Below, one piece after another: positions 42,959 to 53,044 of a DNA stretch of 64,000 bases. Below the pieces are notes generated by a model. It ran no database searches, had not been told where the DNA came from, and worked only from the letters and a program-made list of their open reading frames with translations. The stretch is from positions 62,001-126,000 of the forward strand of contig NZ_SJON01000010.1 in assembly GCF_004331385.1 (NCBI RefSeq). Reading direction: 5' to 3'. The translations under genes were made by a program, and so were the position numbers. The stretch comes from Enterobacter quasihormaechei. Lineage in GTDB: Bacteria; Pseudomonadota; Gammaproteobacteria; Enterobacterales; Enterobacteriaceae. The first letter of the stretch is position 1. Each line of letters begins with the position of its first letter.

Positions 42959-43759
42959 ATGAAACTGTCCATTTCACCGCCCCCCTTCGAGGGCGCACCC
43001 GTGGTGGTGCTGATTGCCGGGCTCGGCGGCAGCGGGAGCTACTGGCTGCCCCAGCTCGCCGTGCTGGGGCAAGAGTATCAGGTGGTGTGCTATGACCAGC
43101 GGGGCACGGGAAATAACCCGGATACCCTGCCGGAAGACTACACCCTGGCGCAGATGGCCGACGAGCTTGCGCTGGCGTTAGCCGGGGCCGGGTTCGCCCG
43201 TTACTGCGTGGTGGGCCACGCGCTGGGGGCATTGGTGGGCCTGCGGCTGGCCATCGATAAGCACGATGCCCTTACCGCGCTGGTCTGCGTCAACGGCTGG
43301 CTGACCCTCAATGCCCATACCCGCCGCTGTTTTGACGTCCGCGAACGCCTGCTGCATGCGGGTGGCGCGCAGGCATGGGTCGAGGCGCAGCCGCTATTCC
43401 TCTACCCGGCAGACTGGATGGCCGCCCGCGCCCCGCGCCTGGAGGCCGAAGAAGCGCTGGCGCTGGCCCATTTTCAGGGCAAAGCCAACCTGCTGCGCCG
43501 GCTGCATGCGCTGAAACAGGCCGATTTTAGCCGCCACGCTGCACGCGTTCGCTGCCCCGTGCAGATTATCTGTTCCATCGACGATCTGCTGGTGCCGTCC
43601 GTCTGCTCTGCTGAACTGCACACCGCCCTTCCGCATGCCCGTAAAACGGTTATGCGCCAGGGCGGGCATGCCTGCAACGTGACCGAGCCGGACACCTTTA
43701 ACACCCTGCTGCTGAACGGGCTTGCCAGCCTGCTGCACAGCCCTGAACCCGCTTTGTAA
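42959..43759 (+). CDS. rutD: RutD, alpha/beta hydrolase
   Basis: 266-residue alpha/beta-hydrolase thought to speed aminoacrylate/carbamate hydrolysis in the rut pathway. The oxyanion motif GLGGSGSYW is near residue 24. The nucleophile-elbow region reads VVGHALGAL, with Ala where most family members have the nucleophile Ser, as in E. coli RutD to my recollection. Start ATG 42959, 8 nt after rutC. Confidence 0.94.
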   Translation: MKLSISPPPFEGAPVVVLIAGLGGSGSYWLPQLAVLGQEYQVVCYDQRGTGNNPDTLPEDYTLAQMADELALALAGAGFARYCVVGHALGALVGLRLAIDKHDALTALVCVNGWLTLNAHTRRCFDVRERLLHAGGAQAWVEAQPLFLYPADWMAARAPRLEAEEALALAHFQGKANLLRRLHALKQADFSRHAARVRCPVQIICSIDDLLVPSVCSAELHTALPHARKTVMRQGGHACNVTEPDTFNTLLLNGLASLLHSPEPAL

Positions 43760-43768
43760 GGAGTTTTA

Positions 43769-44359
43769 ATGAGCGAAGCCATTACGCCCGCCGCGCTGGA
43801 AACGCTGTTTACCGGCGCGCGCACCCATAACGGCTGGCTGGATATACCGGTCAGCGACGAGACGCTGCGCGAGATATATGACCTGATGAAATGGGGCCCA
43901 ACGTCTGCCAATTGCTCACCGGCGCGCATTGTCTTTGTGCGAAGCGCTGAGGGAAAAGCGAAGCTGCGCCCGGCGCTCTCCAGCGGCAACCTGGAAAAAA
44001 CGCTCACTGCCCCGGTCACGGCGATTGTCGCCTGGGATAGCGAATTCTATGAGCGCCTGCCCGAACTGTTTCCGCACGCCGATGCAAAGCGCTGGTTTAC
44101 CTCCAGCCCCGCACACGCCGAAGAAACGGCCTTTCGCAACAGCGCAATGCAGGCCGCCTACCTGATTTTCGCCTGCCGCGCGCTGGGGCTGGACACCGGG
44201 CCGATGTCCGGCTTTGACCGGCAAAAGGTCGACGATGCCTTTTTCACCGGCACGCTGCTGAAAAGCAACCTGCTGATCAACATTGGCTATGGCGATATGA
44301 GCAAAGTCTATGGACGCTTACCGCGTCTGACCTTCGAAGATGCCTGCGGGCTGGCGTAA
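43769..44359 (+). CDS. rutE: RutE, malonic semialdehyde reductase
   Basis: 196-residue nitroreductase-fold flavoprotein reducing malonic semialdehyde to 3-hydroxypropionate, the excreted end product. FMN-binding features are [14 protein letters not shown] and the [14 protein letters not shown] segment. Same length as E. coli. RBS AAGGAG. Confidence 0.95.
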   Translation: MSEAITPAALETLFTGARTHNGWLDIPVSDETLREIYDLMKWGPTSANCSPARIVFVRSAEGKAKLRPALSSGNLEKTLTAPVTAIVAWDSEFYERLPELFPHADAKRWFTSSPAHAEETAFRNSAMQAAYLIFACRALGLDTGPMSGFDRQKVDDAFFTGTLLKSNLLINIGYGDMSKVYGRLPRLTFEDACGLA

Positions 44360-44368
44360 GGAGCCATC

Positions 44369-44863
44369 ATGACGACACCCGACCAACAAACGTTCCGCGA
44401 CGCCATGGCCTGCGTCGGTGCGGCGGTCAATATCATCACTACCGACGGCCCGGCGGGAATGGCGGGCTTTACCGCCAGCGCGGTATGCAGCGTGACCGAT
44501 TCGCCGCCGACGCTGCTGGTTTGCCTCAACCGCGGCGCGTCCGTCTGGCCGACGTTTAGCGAAAACCGCACCCTGTGCGTAAATACGCTCAGCGCCGGAC
44601 AGGAGCCGTTATCCACTCTTTTTGGCGGCAAAACCCCGATGGAGGAACGCTTTGCCGCCGCGCAATGGGAGACGGGTGAGACGGGCTGCCCGCGTCTGGA
44701 GGCGGCGCTGGCCTCGTTCGACTGCCGCATCAGCCAGGTGGTTAGCGTCGGCACCCACGACATTCTGTTCTGCGACATTGTGTCCATTGTTCGCCACCCT
44801 GCGCCGCAAGGGCTGGTGTGGTTCGACCGCGGCTACCACGCGCTTATGCGACCCGCCTGTTAA
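44369..44863 (+). CDS. rutF: RutF, FMN reductase partner of RutA
   Basis: 164-residue flavin reductase-like (HpaC-type) protein that supplies reduced FMN to RutA with NADH. Family features: [20 protein letters not shown] and [15 protein letters not shown], ending HALMRPAC. Start ATG 44369 after AAGGAG, 9 nt past rutE. Confidence 0.95.
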   Translation: MTTPDQQTFRDAMACVGAAVNIITTDGPAGMAGFTASAVCSVTDSPPTLLVCLNRGASVWPTFSENRTLCVNTLSAGQEPLSTLFGGKTPMEERFAAAQWETGETGCPRLEAALASFDCRISQVVSVGTHDILFCDIVSIVRHPAPQGLVWFDRGYHALMRPAC

Positions 44864-44883
44864 CCCGTATGAGGAGACAGATC

Positions 44884-46200
44884 ATGTTCGGACTTCCCCA
44901 CTGGCAGTTGAAATCGACCTCCACAGACGCAGGCGTGGTCGCGCCGGATGAAAGGCTCCCGCTCGGGCAGACGATGGTGATGGGCGTACAGCATGCGGTC
45001 GCGATGTTTGGCGCGACGGTGCTGATGCCCATGCTGATGGGGCTGGATCCTAACCTCGCCATTTTGATGTCGGGTATCGGTACCCTGCTGTTCTTTTTTG
45101 TCACCGGCGGGCGCGTGCCCAGCTATCTGGGCTCCAGCGCCGCCTTCGTGGGGGTGGTCATTGCAGCGACCGGATTTAACGGCCAGGGCATTAACCCCAA
45201 CCTGAGCGTGGCCCTCGGCGGCATTATCGCCTGCGGGCTGGTCTACACCCTGACCGGTCTGGTGGTAATGAAAGTCGGCACGCGCTGGATCGAGCGGATG
45301 ATGCCCCCCGTCGTCACCGGGGCGGTGGTGATGGCGATTGGCCTGAACCTGGCGCCGATAGCGGTGAAGAGCGTTTCCGGCTCGCCGTTTGAAAGCTGGA
45401 TGGCGGTGATGACGGTGCTGTGCATCGGCGTGGTGGCGGTCTTTACGCGCGGGATGATCCAGCGGCTGCTGATCCTGGTCGGGCTGATTGCGGCCTGTCT
45501 GATCTACGCGCTGCTGACGAACGCGTTCGGTTTTGGCAAGCCGGTCGATTTCACGTTGATTCATCAGGCCGCCTGGTTCGGCATGCCCCAGCTGACCTCG
45601 CCCACCTTTAATGCTCAGGCGATGATGCTCATCGCGCCTGTCGCGGTGATTCTGGTGGCTGAAAACCTGGGTCACCTGAAAGCCGTAGCGGGAATGACCG
45701 GGCGCAATATGGACCCGTATATGGGACGGGCGTTTGTGGGCGACGGTCTGGCGACCATGCTCTCCGGCTCGGTCGGCGGCAGCGGCGTCACGACCTACGC
45801 GGAAAATATCGGCGTCATGGCCGTGACCAAAGTCTACTCCACGCTGGTCTTCGTGGCGGCAGCGGTCATGGCGATGCTGCTCGGCTTCTCACCGAAATTC
45901 GGCGCGCTGATCCACACCATTCCGGCCCCCGTCATTGGCGGCGCCTCGATTGTGGTCTTTGGTCTGATTGCCGTCGCGGGAGCTCGCATCTGGGTGCAGA
46001 ACCATGTTGACCTGAGCCAGAACGGTAACCTGATCATGGTGGCGGTGACGCTGGTGCTGGGTGCGGGGGATTTCGCCCTGACGCTGGGCGGATTTACGGT
46101 TGGCGGGATTGGCACGGCGACGTTCGGCGCGATCCTGCTCAACGCCCTGCTTTGCCGCCGGAAAAGGAATGTACCGCAAGGGAAAGCCATCACCCCCTGA
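44884..46200 (+). CDS. rutG: RutG, uracil/xanthine permease
   Basis: 438-residue NCS2-family uptake protein with about fourteen membrane segments (HAVAMFGATVLMPMLMG; AENLGHLKAVAGMTGR, the NCS2 substrate-binding Glu region; and GGSGVTTYAENIGVMAVT). It imports pyrimidine bases for the Rut pathway. Start ATG 44884 (MFGLPHWQLKS); last gene of the operon. Confidence 0.95.
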   Translation: MFGLPHWQLKSTSTDAGVVAPDERLPLGQTMVMGVQHAVAMFGATVLMPMLMGLDPNLAILMSGIGTLLFFFVTGGRVPSYLGSSAAFVGVVIAATGFNGQGINPNLSVALGGIIACGLVYTLTGLVVMKVGTRWIERMMPPVVTGAVVMAIGLNLAPIAVKSVSGSPFESWMAVMTVLCIGVVAVFTRGMIQRLLILVGLIAACLIYALLTNAFGFGKPVDFTLIHQAAWFGMPQLTSPTFNAQAMMLIAPVAVILVAENLGHLKAVAGMTGRNMDPYMGRAFVGDGLATMLSGSVGGSGVTTYAENIGVMAVTKVYSTLVFVAAAVMAMLLGFSPKFGALIHTIPAPVIGGASIVVFGLIAVAGARIWVQNHVDLSQNGNLIMVAVTLVLGAGDFALTLGGFTVGGIGTATFGAILLNALLCRRKRNVPQGKAITP

Positions 46201-46210
46201 ACCTGAAATA

Positions 46211-46281
46211 GCCGGGTGACGCTACGCTTATCCGGCCTACATGCCAATTGTAGGCCCGTGCAAGCGAAGCGCCGCCGGGCT
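46211..46281. repeat. Paired, inverted REP elements (BIME-like)
   Basis: GCCGGGTGACGCTACGCTTA with TCCGGCCTACA (46211-46241), then an inverted partner starting TTGTAGGCCCGT and ending GCGCCGCCGGGC (46248-46280). Located between the convergent rutG and the EamA transporter gene, where it may serve as a transcription or mRNA-stability barrier. Confidence 0.8.
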
Positions 46282-46302
46282 AAACGGGCAGAATGCGCAT
46301 TG

Positions 46303-47223
46303 TTAGCTATCTGCCCCTTGTTCAGCGCTCAATCCGGCAGTCGCCTTACGTCGTTTTTTTAACTTCAACTCGCTCACCAGCACCCCGGCGATAATAAACG
46401 CCGCGCCCAACAGCGCCAGCAGCGGCAGACGCTCCCCGGCAATACGCCCGAATATCCCCGCCCACACCGGTTCACCGGTATAAATGACCGTCGCCCGCGT
46501 CGGCGACACGCTGCGCTGCGCCCAGTTCATGGTGACCTGAATAATGGCGCTGAAAATGCCCAGCCCCAGCGCCACCACGATCAGTCCGGTGGACATCGGC
46601 GGGACAGACTCCCCCGCCGGTACCATTGTCGCAAACGCCACCAGCGACGCGGTAGCAAGCTGCACGACCGTCACACGCTTGACGTCCACTTTTCCTGCCC
46701 AGGCGCTAATCAGAATAATTTCTGCCGCAATGGCAACGGCCCCCACCAGGGTGATGATCTCCCCCGGCCCCAGCGCCAGCAGATTATTTTCCGGCCCGGC
46801 TAATAAAATCAGACCGATGAACGCCAGCACGATGCCGATGCACGACATCAGGCCCGGGATCCTGCCGAGGCACAGCCATTGCAATAGCGGCACCAGCGGC
46901 ACGTACATGGCGGTGATGAAGGCGGATTTGCTGCTGGAGATAGACTGTAGTCCCCACGTTTGCAGGCTGTAGCCCATGGCAATCGCCACGCCAATGGCCA
47001 CGCCGGCTTTAAGCTCCCGCAGGGTCAACCCGCGCAGGGTTTTCAGCGAGATAAGCGCCACGGCAATGGCCGCCGTTGCAAAGCGCAGCCCGACGAAGAA
47101 AAAGGGATCGCTGAGCGTGACCGCGTACTGAACGGCGAGAAAGGTTCCGCCCCAGAACATGGTGATCAGGATCAGGATGGCTTCCTGAGGCTTTATGGAG
47201 AAGGTAAAACGGGAAACGGACAT
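46303..47223 (-). CDS. EamA/DMT-family transporter
   Basis: 306 residues with ten hydrophobic helices in two EamA repeats (first: MFWGGTFLAVQYAV and SKSAFITAMYVPLVPLLQWL; second: SVSPTRATVIYTGEPVWAGI). DMT exporters of this group move amino acids or other metabolites; the substrate cannot be told. Convergent with rutG; not at this position in E. coli. Confidence 0.87.
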   Translation of the reverse strand: MSVSRFTFSIKPQEAILILITMFWGGTFLAVQYAVTLSDPFFFVGLRFATAAIAVALISLKTLRGLTLRELKAGVAIGVAIAMGYSLQTWGLQSISSSKSAFITAMYVPLVPLLQWLCLGRIPGLMSCIGIVLAFIGLILLAGPENNLLALGPGEIITLVGAVAIAAEIILISAWAGKVDVKRVTVVQLATASLVAFATMVPAGESVPPMSTGLIVVALGLGIFSAIIQVTMNWAQRSVSPTRATVIYTGEPVWAGIFGRIAGERLPLLALLGAAFIIAGVLVSELKLKKRRKATAGLSAEQGADS

Positions 47224-47293
47224 GAGACACCAGCACGAAGATTCAATCCTGTAGTGTGCGATGCCTTTGGCGACAGTTCAATGTGACAGACAT

Positions 47294-47319
47294 AAAAAAA
47301 CCGCCGGGAAACCCGGCGG
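47294..47319 (-). terminator. Terminator of ymdF
   Basis: CCGCCGGG / CCCGGCGG stem with AAA loop; on the minus strand it ends in seven T, 20 nt past the ymdF stop. Confidence 0.9.
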
Positions 47320-47339
47320 CAGAGAGTTAACCCGGCTTA

Positions 47340-47510
47340 CTACTTGTTGCTGCCGTGGCTATTTTTACCCCCTTTTTTACCAGCCTCTGATGCGCGCTGA
47401 GGGTCATTTTTGAAGTTGCCCCCGCTGGACTGGCCACCTTTACGACCTGCTTCTGATGCTCTTTCACGGTCTTCAGCGAAATTACCTGAACCACCACGAT
47501 GGTTTGCCAT
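47340..47510 (-). CDS. ymdF: YmdF, KGG-repeat (Con-10 type) stress protein
   Basis: A 56-codon gene reading MANHRGGSGNFAEDRERASE and ending GKKGGKNSHGSNK. It carries two KGG repeats (ASEAGRKGGQ and ASEAGKKGGK) as in the Con-10/YciG/YmdF family of small, Gly-rich, sigma-S-linked hydrophilic proteins. GGAGGT lies upstream of ATG 47510. It is next to wrbA as in E. coli. Biochemical role unknown. Confidence 0.93.
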   Translation of the reverse strand: MANHRGGSGNFAEDRERASEAGRKGGQSSGGNFKNDPQRASEAGKKGGKNSHGSNK

Positions 47511-48498
<988 letters not shown>

Positions 48499-48516
48499 CC
48501 CAACAGGAGGACAAGT

Positions 48517-48744
48517 ATGCCAACTCAAGAATCCAAAGCTCATCACGTGGGCGAATGGGCAAGTTTACGCAATACCTCTCCGGAGATTGCCGAAGCCATC
48601 TTTGAAGTCGCCAATTATGACGAAAAGCTGGCCGAGCAGATTTGGGAAGAAGGCAACGATGAGGTGCTGATTCGCGCCTTCGAAAAAACCGACAAAGACT
48701 CGCTGTTCTGGGGCGAGCAAACCATCGAACGTAAAAACGTCTGA
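48517..48744 (+). CDS. yccJ: YccJ, small conserved protein
   Basis: 75 residues, same length as E. coli YccJ, acidic and soluble ([20 protein letters not shown]). No known function. RBS AGGAGGAC. Forms an operon with wrbA, ended by a GC-rich terminator. Confidence 0.93.
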   Translation: MPTQESKAHHVGEWASLRNTSPEIAEAIFEVANYDEKLAEQIWEEGNDEVLIRAFEKTDKDSLFWGEQTIERKNV

Positions 48745-48750
48745 ACGTAT

Positions 48751-48778
48751 CCCCCCGCTCGCGCGGGGGGTCTCTTCT
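48751..48778. terminator. Terminator between yccJ and agp
   Basis: CCCCCCGC / GCGGGGGG stem with a tiny loop followed by TCTCTTCT; the T tract is imperfect. It lies between converging genes. Confidence 0.75.
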
Positions 48779-50018
48779 ATTTCGCCGCGTTATTCATCAC
48801 CGCATTGAATTTATCAATCGGACAGAAGCCGTTTCCGTCAACCGGACACCCCTTCAGCTCCAGCGTTACGCGCTGAGCAGGGGATTGCAGCGACAGTACG
48901 CTGGCGTTCCGCAACTGGGCTGAACTCTGGTAGACATACTCAATTTTCATCAGCTCCTGGTTGCTGTTTTTGTCATGCCAGCGCTGGAAAACAATTTTGC
49001 CGCCAATCGGGGTGCGTTCCTGCTGGTCGTGCAGCTGATACGGCCTGAAGTCCAGCGCGGTCAGCATCGAGGCGATGTTGGAGTCATGTCCCACCAGCAG
49101 GGTGATTCTGGGCGCGTTTGCCTGTTCGGTCACCAGCGTTTTATCAATGTACTTCACCAGCGGTTTCGCCACGTTTTGCGCCACCTCCGTCGAGGTAAAC
49201 AGCGAGTCCTGATAGCCGTTTTTCAGCTTCGACAGCACCCGCCACTGCTGATCGGTTTTGATCTCTCCCCAGGCCACCCGATCGGCCGGGAAGCCTTCGT
49301 AATATTGCAGGGTGAAGGCATCCACCAGTGAGTTACCCACCTTCAGCGGCCCCGATACGCCCGGCTCTTTTTCATAGTCGGCGCTGAACGTATCTTTTGC
49401 CTCCGTCAGGGAGCAGACGTTTTTCTCCTTGCAGGACGGCGAGTCGCTGTAGTTTGTCAGCTGTTCCAGCAGCCTGTAGCTTTCATCCAGCTGCATTTTC
49501 TGCCGTTCCGTCTCCATCGCCTTCAGCGCTTTCTCACGAAACGCAGGGGAGTTATCGGTAATGACCGGATTGAAGGTGGGGTCCATGGTGCCCATTTTTT
49601 CCTGATGATGCACAGGAACGTCGCACCCCGGGAACGCGCCGGTGATAAAGAACTGCGCGGTCGCCACGGTGCGCTGAAGGCTATTTGCGTAGGCATAGAC
49701 GGTATCCGCTGGCGGGCACTCTCCCGTCTTCACCATCCCCTGCTCTGCCAGCCACTCGCGCATATAGTGGCCCATGTACACTTCCAGCACACCGCCTTTG
49801 GTGGTCAGCTGTCCACCGGGTACGTCCCATTCCGGCCACTGCTTCGGCGTGGACTGCTCCAGCACGCTGCCGTTATTGGCGAGCGGCGCGCGCAGGTTAT
49901 GGCGGCTCATGATGAGCACCTGTTGTAACTGATAACCTTCCGGCGCGTCCTGTGCCTGCGCCCCAAACGTCACTGAAAGCGTTCCTGCCACGGCGACAGC
50001 GAGTAGTGCTTTTCTCAT
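48777..50018 (-). CDS. agp: Agp, periplasmic glucose-1-phosphatase
   Basis: 413-residue histidine acid phosphatase (also 3-phytase). Signal peptide [22 protein letters not shown]. Active-site motif [12 protein letters not shown] (RHNxRxP) at about residue 38 and the proton-donor pair VGHDSNIA near 310. Start ATG 50018 follows AGGAAAAAGGG; the longer frame to 50156 overlaps the DedA gene and is not coding. It scavenges glucose from glucose-1-phosphate. Confidence 0.95.
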   Translation of the reverse strand: MRKALLAVAVAGTLSVTFGAQAQDAPEGYQLQQVLIMSRHNLRAPLANNGSVLEQSTPKQWPEWDVPGGQLTTKGGVLEVYMGHYMREWLAEQGMVKTGECPPADTVYAYANSLQRTVATAQFFITGAFPGCDVPVHHQEKMGTMDPTFNPVITDNSPAFREKALKAMETERQKMQLDESYRLLEQLTNYSDSPSCKEKNVCSLTEAKDTFSADYEKEPGVSGPLKVGNSLVDAFTLQYYEGFPADRVAWGEIKTDQQWRVLSKLKNGYQDSLFTSTEVAQNVAKPLVKYIDKTLVTEQANAPRITLLVGHDSNIASMLTALDFRPYQLHDQQERTPIGGKIVFQRWHDKNSNQELMKIEYVYQSSAQLRNASVLSLQSPAQRVTLELKGCPVDGNGFCPIDKFNAVMNNAAK

Positions 50019-50110
50019 CCCTTTTTCCTCATGCGTTTTTATCGTTACGCTGAGTGTGACAGACTGGTGACCGTTTTTTCGGGAAGCATTTCTCAAACTG
50101 ATGAATACGT

Positions 50111-50611
50111 TCAGACGCTGATGCCGGTGACGATGCCGACATACAGCGCCGCCCATGCGCAGGCTGACAGCAGGCTAACGACGTAAACCTTCATCGCGCT
50201 CATCCTGAGCATGCCGGCCGCCAGCGGCACGATATAGCGCAGCACCGCCAGGAAACGCGACGTGAACAGCGCGACTACGCCGTTCTTTTGCAACTGATGC
50301 TGTACCCGCAGAAACTTATCGGCATGTTTTGCGGTGAGGCGTGACACCAGCCGGGTATGCCCCATCAGATGGCCGATATGGTAATTCAGCACCGAACCTG
50401 CCGTAGCGCCCATCACCACCGCCAGCCACGTCATGCCGGGATGCAGACTCGACTGGCTGACGGCGATCCCCGCCATCAGCATGACCGATGCGGGCGGCAG
50501 CACCGACGAGACCAGCACCGTCGATTTACTCAACGCCATAACAACGAGCAGCGCGAACAGATGCGTCGGATAATGCGCAAAATGATCCAGCAGCGTGTCC
50601 AGCCATGCCAT
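50111..50611 (-). CDS. DedA (SNARE-associated) family inner-membrane protein
   Basis: 166 residues from ATG 50611 ([15 protein letters not shown]), after GGAGAGTGAA. Four to five hydrophobic stretches; the DedA pattern is seen in [14 protein letters not shown] and in [19 protein letters not shown], the conserved R-x3-R-containing region. DedA proteins act as undecaprenyl-phosphate or phospholipid translocases or membrane homeostasis factors. This is a shorter member; specific role unknown. Not at this position in E. coli. Confidence 0.85.
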   Translation of the reverse strand: MAWLDTLLDHFAHYPTHLFALLVVMALSKSTVLVSSVLPPASVMLMAGIAVSQSSLHPGMTWLAVVMGATAGSVLNYHIGHLMGHTRLVSRLTAKHADKFLRVQHQLQKNGVVALFTSRFLAVLRYIVPLAAGMLRMSAMKVYVVSLLSACAWAALYVGIVTGISV

Positions 50612-50775
50612 TTCACTCTCTCCGGTAACAAATGAATTCTTCATTTAAAAAGAAAACAGTTAAATAAAACCTCAACATGTGATTAATACTATTCATTTAA
50701 ACCGTTCTTAAACATTATTAAAATTCCTCAGCAGCAGTTTTAAATAAGCGTATTATCCCTCACGTTTTACAACGA

Positions 50776-50937
50776 TCTCGTTATGGCGAGGCTCCTGTAC
50801 AAATACACGTTATCGCTCTGGTGGGTTCGAGAGAACCGGCACAGGGTAAAACAGGCACTGTCGAATCAAGGCTTTGTCAGTATAACTTCCCTTACGGGAT
50901 ACGGTGTACAGTGCTGAACCCAGGACGTGGGGATCTC
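50776..50937 (+). promoter_or_regulatory. M-box (ykoK) magnesium riboswitch
   Basis: The 5' leader of the MgtE gene contains the M-box landmarks in order: CGTTATGGCGAGGCTCCTGT at 50779, then a central region with GTTCGAGAGAAC, AACAGGCACTGTCGAATCAA at 50853, and GTACAGTGCTGAACCC at 50906, then CAGGACGTGGGGA. These correspond to conserved strands of the B. subtilis ykoK leader (GAGGCTCCT near the 5' end, ACAGTGCTAAA near the 3' end) as I recall them. Mg2+ binding should lower mgtE expression. The off-state (terminator or hidden RBS) is not clear; CGCCCCTGAGAGATTTTATT follows at 50961. Confidence 0.88.
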
Positions 50938-50999
50938 CTTTTCGACATGCCCTGTCTTGCTCGCCCCTGAGAGATTTTATTATTCAAAGGGAATTTACT

Positions 51000-52001
51000 A
51001 TGTCTTACGCTATTCACAACCAAAACCCGGCTTTTAATGACAGCGCCATCGCGCAATATATGAATACCGATTTTATTGTTATCGATATTTCATTATGCGT
51101 GGCTCTGGCACGCGAGCAGTTTTTCGAAAAATTAAAAGACGATGATATTCCTTCACATATTTTTATCGAGGATAACGGTCGCCTCGCGGGTTTGATTGCC
51201 GTTCGCAAATTATTGCAGGCCACGGATACCGTGCAGCCAGTTAAGCGACTGATGATATCGGATTTTATTCAGCTCAAACCGGAAGATGAGCGAACGGATG
51301 TCGCTGGGGTGCTGGCGCACGCGGGTGCGGATGTCGTGCCGGTGGTCACCCACGGCAAGCTGGTGGGCTGCCTCACCGAGCGCGAAATCGCTCACCTGCT
51401 GGAAGATGACGTCACCGAAGATGCGCAGCTTCAGGGGGCGACCCTGCCGCTGGAAAAACCCTACCTGGAAACCAGCGCCTTCAGCCTGTGGAAGAAGCGC
51501 TCCGTCTGGCTGCTGCTGCTGTTTGTTGCGGAAGCGTATACCAGCTCGGTGATCCAGCATTTTGAAGAGGCGCTGGAATCTGCCATTGCGCTGGCGTTCT
51601 TTATTCCGCTGCTGATTGGCACGGGCGGGAACAGCGGAACGCAGATCACCTCCACGCTGGTGCGCGCCATGGCGCTGGGTGAGGTCCACCTTCGCGATGT
51701 GGGCCGCGTGCTGCGCAAAGAGATGAGCACGTCGTTGATGATTGCCGCCACGCTGGGTCTGGCGGGCTGCGTTCGCGCCTGGATGATGGGTATCGGGATG
51801 GAAATCACGCTTATCGTCAGCCTGACGCTGGTCTGCATTACGCTGTGGAGCGCCATCGTCTCGTCGGTGATCCCGATGGTACTGAAACGCTGCAAAATCG
51901 ACCCGGCGGTCGTCTCCGCGCCGTTTATCGCCACGCTGATTGACGGTACCGGGCTCATTATCTACTTCAAAATCGCGCAGTATACGCTGGGGCTGGAATA
52001 A
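51000..52001 (+). CDS. mgtE: MgtE-family magnesium transporter lacking the N-terminal superhelical domain
   Basis: 333 residues from ATG 51000 (MSYAIHNQNPAFNDS), after AAAGGGAA. Residues about 30-155 are a CBS-domain pair (IFIEDNGRLAGLIAVRKL; VVTHGKLVGCLTEREIAH). The rest is the five-helix MgtE pore with PLLIGTGGNSGTQITSTLVR, the signature for the ion path, and ATLIDGTGLIIYF at the end. The classical ~450-residue MgtE has an extra acidic N domain, absent here. Control by the M-box upstream supports a Mg2+ role. Confidence 0.9.
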   Translation: MSYAIHNQNPAFNDSAIAQYMNTDFIVIDISLCVALAREQFFEKLKDDDIPSHIFIEDNGRLAGLIAVRKLLQATDTVQPVKRLMISDFIQLKPEDERTDVAGVLAHAGADVVPVVTHGKLVGCLTEREIAHLLEDDVTEDAQLQGATLPLEKPYLETSAFSLWKKRSVWLLLLFVAEAYTSSVIQHFEEALESAIALAFFIPLLIGTGGNSGTQITSTLVRAMALGEVHLRDVGRVLRKEMSTSLMIAATLGLAGCVRAWMMGIGMEITLIVSLTLVCITLWSAIVSSVIPMVLKRCKIDPAVVSAPFIATLIDGTGLIIYFKIAQYTLGLE

Positions 52002-52003
52002 CG

Positions 52004-52036
52004 AAAAAACCCTGCGATATTGCTATCGCAGGGTTT
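52004..52036. terminator. Bidirectional terminator between mgtE and tRNA-Ser(UGA) copy 1
   Basis: AAACCCTGCGATA / TATCGCAGGGTTT perfect stem around TTGC, with A and T runs on both sides. It ends mgtE (plus) and the tRNA (minus). Confidence 0.92.
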
Positions 52037-52043
52037 CTGAATT

Positions 52044-52131
52044 TGGCGGAAGCGTAGAGATTCGAACTCTAGAACCCTTTCGGGTCGCCGGTTTTCAAGA
52101 CCGGTGCCTTCAACCGCTCGGCCACGCTTCC
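52044..52131 (-). tRNA. tRNA-Ser, anticodon UGA (copy 1)
   Basis: 88-nt class II tRNA read on the minus strand: GGAAGCG acceptor, D-arm GCCGAGCGGTTGAAGGC, anticodon loop CTTGAAA (UGA; plus-strand TCA at 52095-52097), variable arm with GACCCGAAAGGGTTC, T-loop GTTCGAATC, and encoded CCA (52044-52046). It corresponds to E. coli serT. Promoter TTTACA-17-TATAGT lies just upstream on the minus strand with a GC-rich discriminator GCGCCTC. Confidence 0.97.
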
Positions 52132-52385
52132 AAAGTGAGGCGCACTATAAACATCTCTGAGCATGATGTAAAGCAGGAAATTGCATTACCTTGAGCATCT
52201 TGCGTCGTTCCCTTCCGCCCAGATGATTTCTTCATCATCGACTGGCTAAAATGTAAACATTTATTTTTACATTCATTAATTTTATCAGTTTTACCGGGTG
52301 TGATTTAGACTTTTTTTCATACAACACCCGTTAACCCAGCCTCACTGCGATAAGTGAGTCCCCATGACTTTATTCAACGGCAATT

Positions 52386-52913
52386 ATGAATTTTATTTTT
52401 ATCAGTGATAACTATTACCTGTGCCGCGGGGTCTCAAGCGCCATGACATCGACCCATTTAATTCGCGATAAGAAAGATATTCACGATCTTGATGAGGTCG
52501 ATCCGACGCTGGATTTTATCATTGCGATTGAACAGGATACGTTACGCAATAGCACTATCCAGCAGGTCAAAAAAATCAGGCGTGATTACATTGTCCTGAT
52601 GCATGAGATAGAAGCGAATCGCGCGGTGAGAATCGACAATATTATCTATTCATCAATGCATTTTAGCGTTCATCCTTTTCAGCAACTGATGCGATTTTAT
52701 CGGGCGCTCAGAACGCACTCGTTTACGCGACGCGAGTATGACGTGCTGAAGCTTTTTCATCTGGAAAACCATGAAATTGCGAAAAAGCTGCAACTGTCAC
52801 AAAAAACGACCAGCACCTACCGCGTGAAGATCCTCGAAAAATTAAATATGCGCGCTAAAAACATTCTGGCGATGTCCCGGGTGAAATCGGCGATTGTCGA
52901 TCAGAAGCTGTGA
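52386..52913 (+). CDS. Orphan LuxR-type DNA-binding regulator
   Basis: 175 residues. The C-terminal third is a LuxR/FixJ helix-turn-helix: SFTRREYDVLKLFHLENHEI followed by AKKLQLSQKTTSTYRVKILE. The N-terminal ~110 residues (MNFIFISDNYYLCRGVSSAM...) hint at a degenerate receiver fold but show no clear acidic pocket or phospho-Asp, so it may act without a kinase. Base composition is more AT-rich than its neighbours. No close relative recognised. It lies between the two tRNA-Ser(UGA) copies, upstream of the ABC importer operon with the same orientation, and may control it. Confidence 0.8.
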   Translation: MNFIFISDNYYLCRGVSSAMTSTHLIRDKKDIHDLDEVDPTLDFIIAIEQDTLRNSTIQQVKKIRRDYIVLMHEIEANRAVRIDNIIYSSMHFSVHPFQQLMRFYRALRTHSFTRREYDVLKLFHLENHEIAKKLQLSQKTTSTYRVKILEKLNMRAKNILAMSRVKSAIVDQKL

Positions 52914-52984
52914 CCCGATCTGCCCGTTAAATTCCTCAAACGCCCCCTTTCTCCGGCTATGCAGTTCATTGCGGGCAACTGCGG

Positions 52985-53012
52985 TTGCTCTCAATCACAA
53001 TACCTGTATTAT
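52985..53012 (+). promoter_or_regulatory. Predicted promoter of the ABC importer operon
   Basis: TTGCTC, 16 bp, TATTAT; the -10 box overlaps the palindromic operator at 53009-53024. Confidence 0.55.
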
Positions 53013-53024
53013 GTTATAACATAA
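53009..53024 (+). promoter_or_regulatory. Zur-like palindromic operator
   Basis: TTATGTTATAACATAA is a perfect 16-bp palindrome at the promoter of the ABC operon. Extended to ATGTTATAACATAACA it matches 16 of 22 informative positions of the enteric Zur box GAAATGTTATANTATAACATTTC; it does not resemble a Fur box. It suggests zinc-responsive repression, which is an inference. Confidence 0.6.
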
Positions 53025-53044
53025 CAATTACTGGATTGCGTTCT

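Larger units (their letters stand above)
52004..52158. repeat. Direct repeat B, copy 1 (terminator, tRNA-Ser(UGA), -10 region)
   Basis: About 155 bp repeated at 55860-56014, offset 3856 bp. The tRNA part is identical; a few mismatches occur in the terminator loop side and promoter flank. Confidence 0.9.

Noticed and set aside
43160-43240. Possible inactivating change in RutD (nucleophile elbow GHALG without Ser)
   Set aside because: As far as I recall E. coli RutD also lacks the canonical nucleophile serine, so this is a family trait and not a defect.
44860-45675. 271-codon frame opposite rutG
   Set aside because: Very His/Gln/Arg-rich antisense frame, no protein-like hydrophobic pattern.
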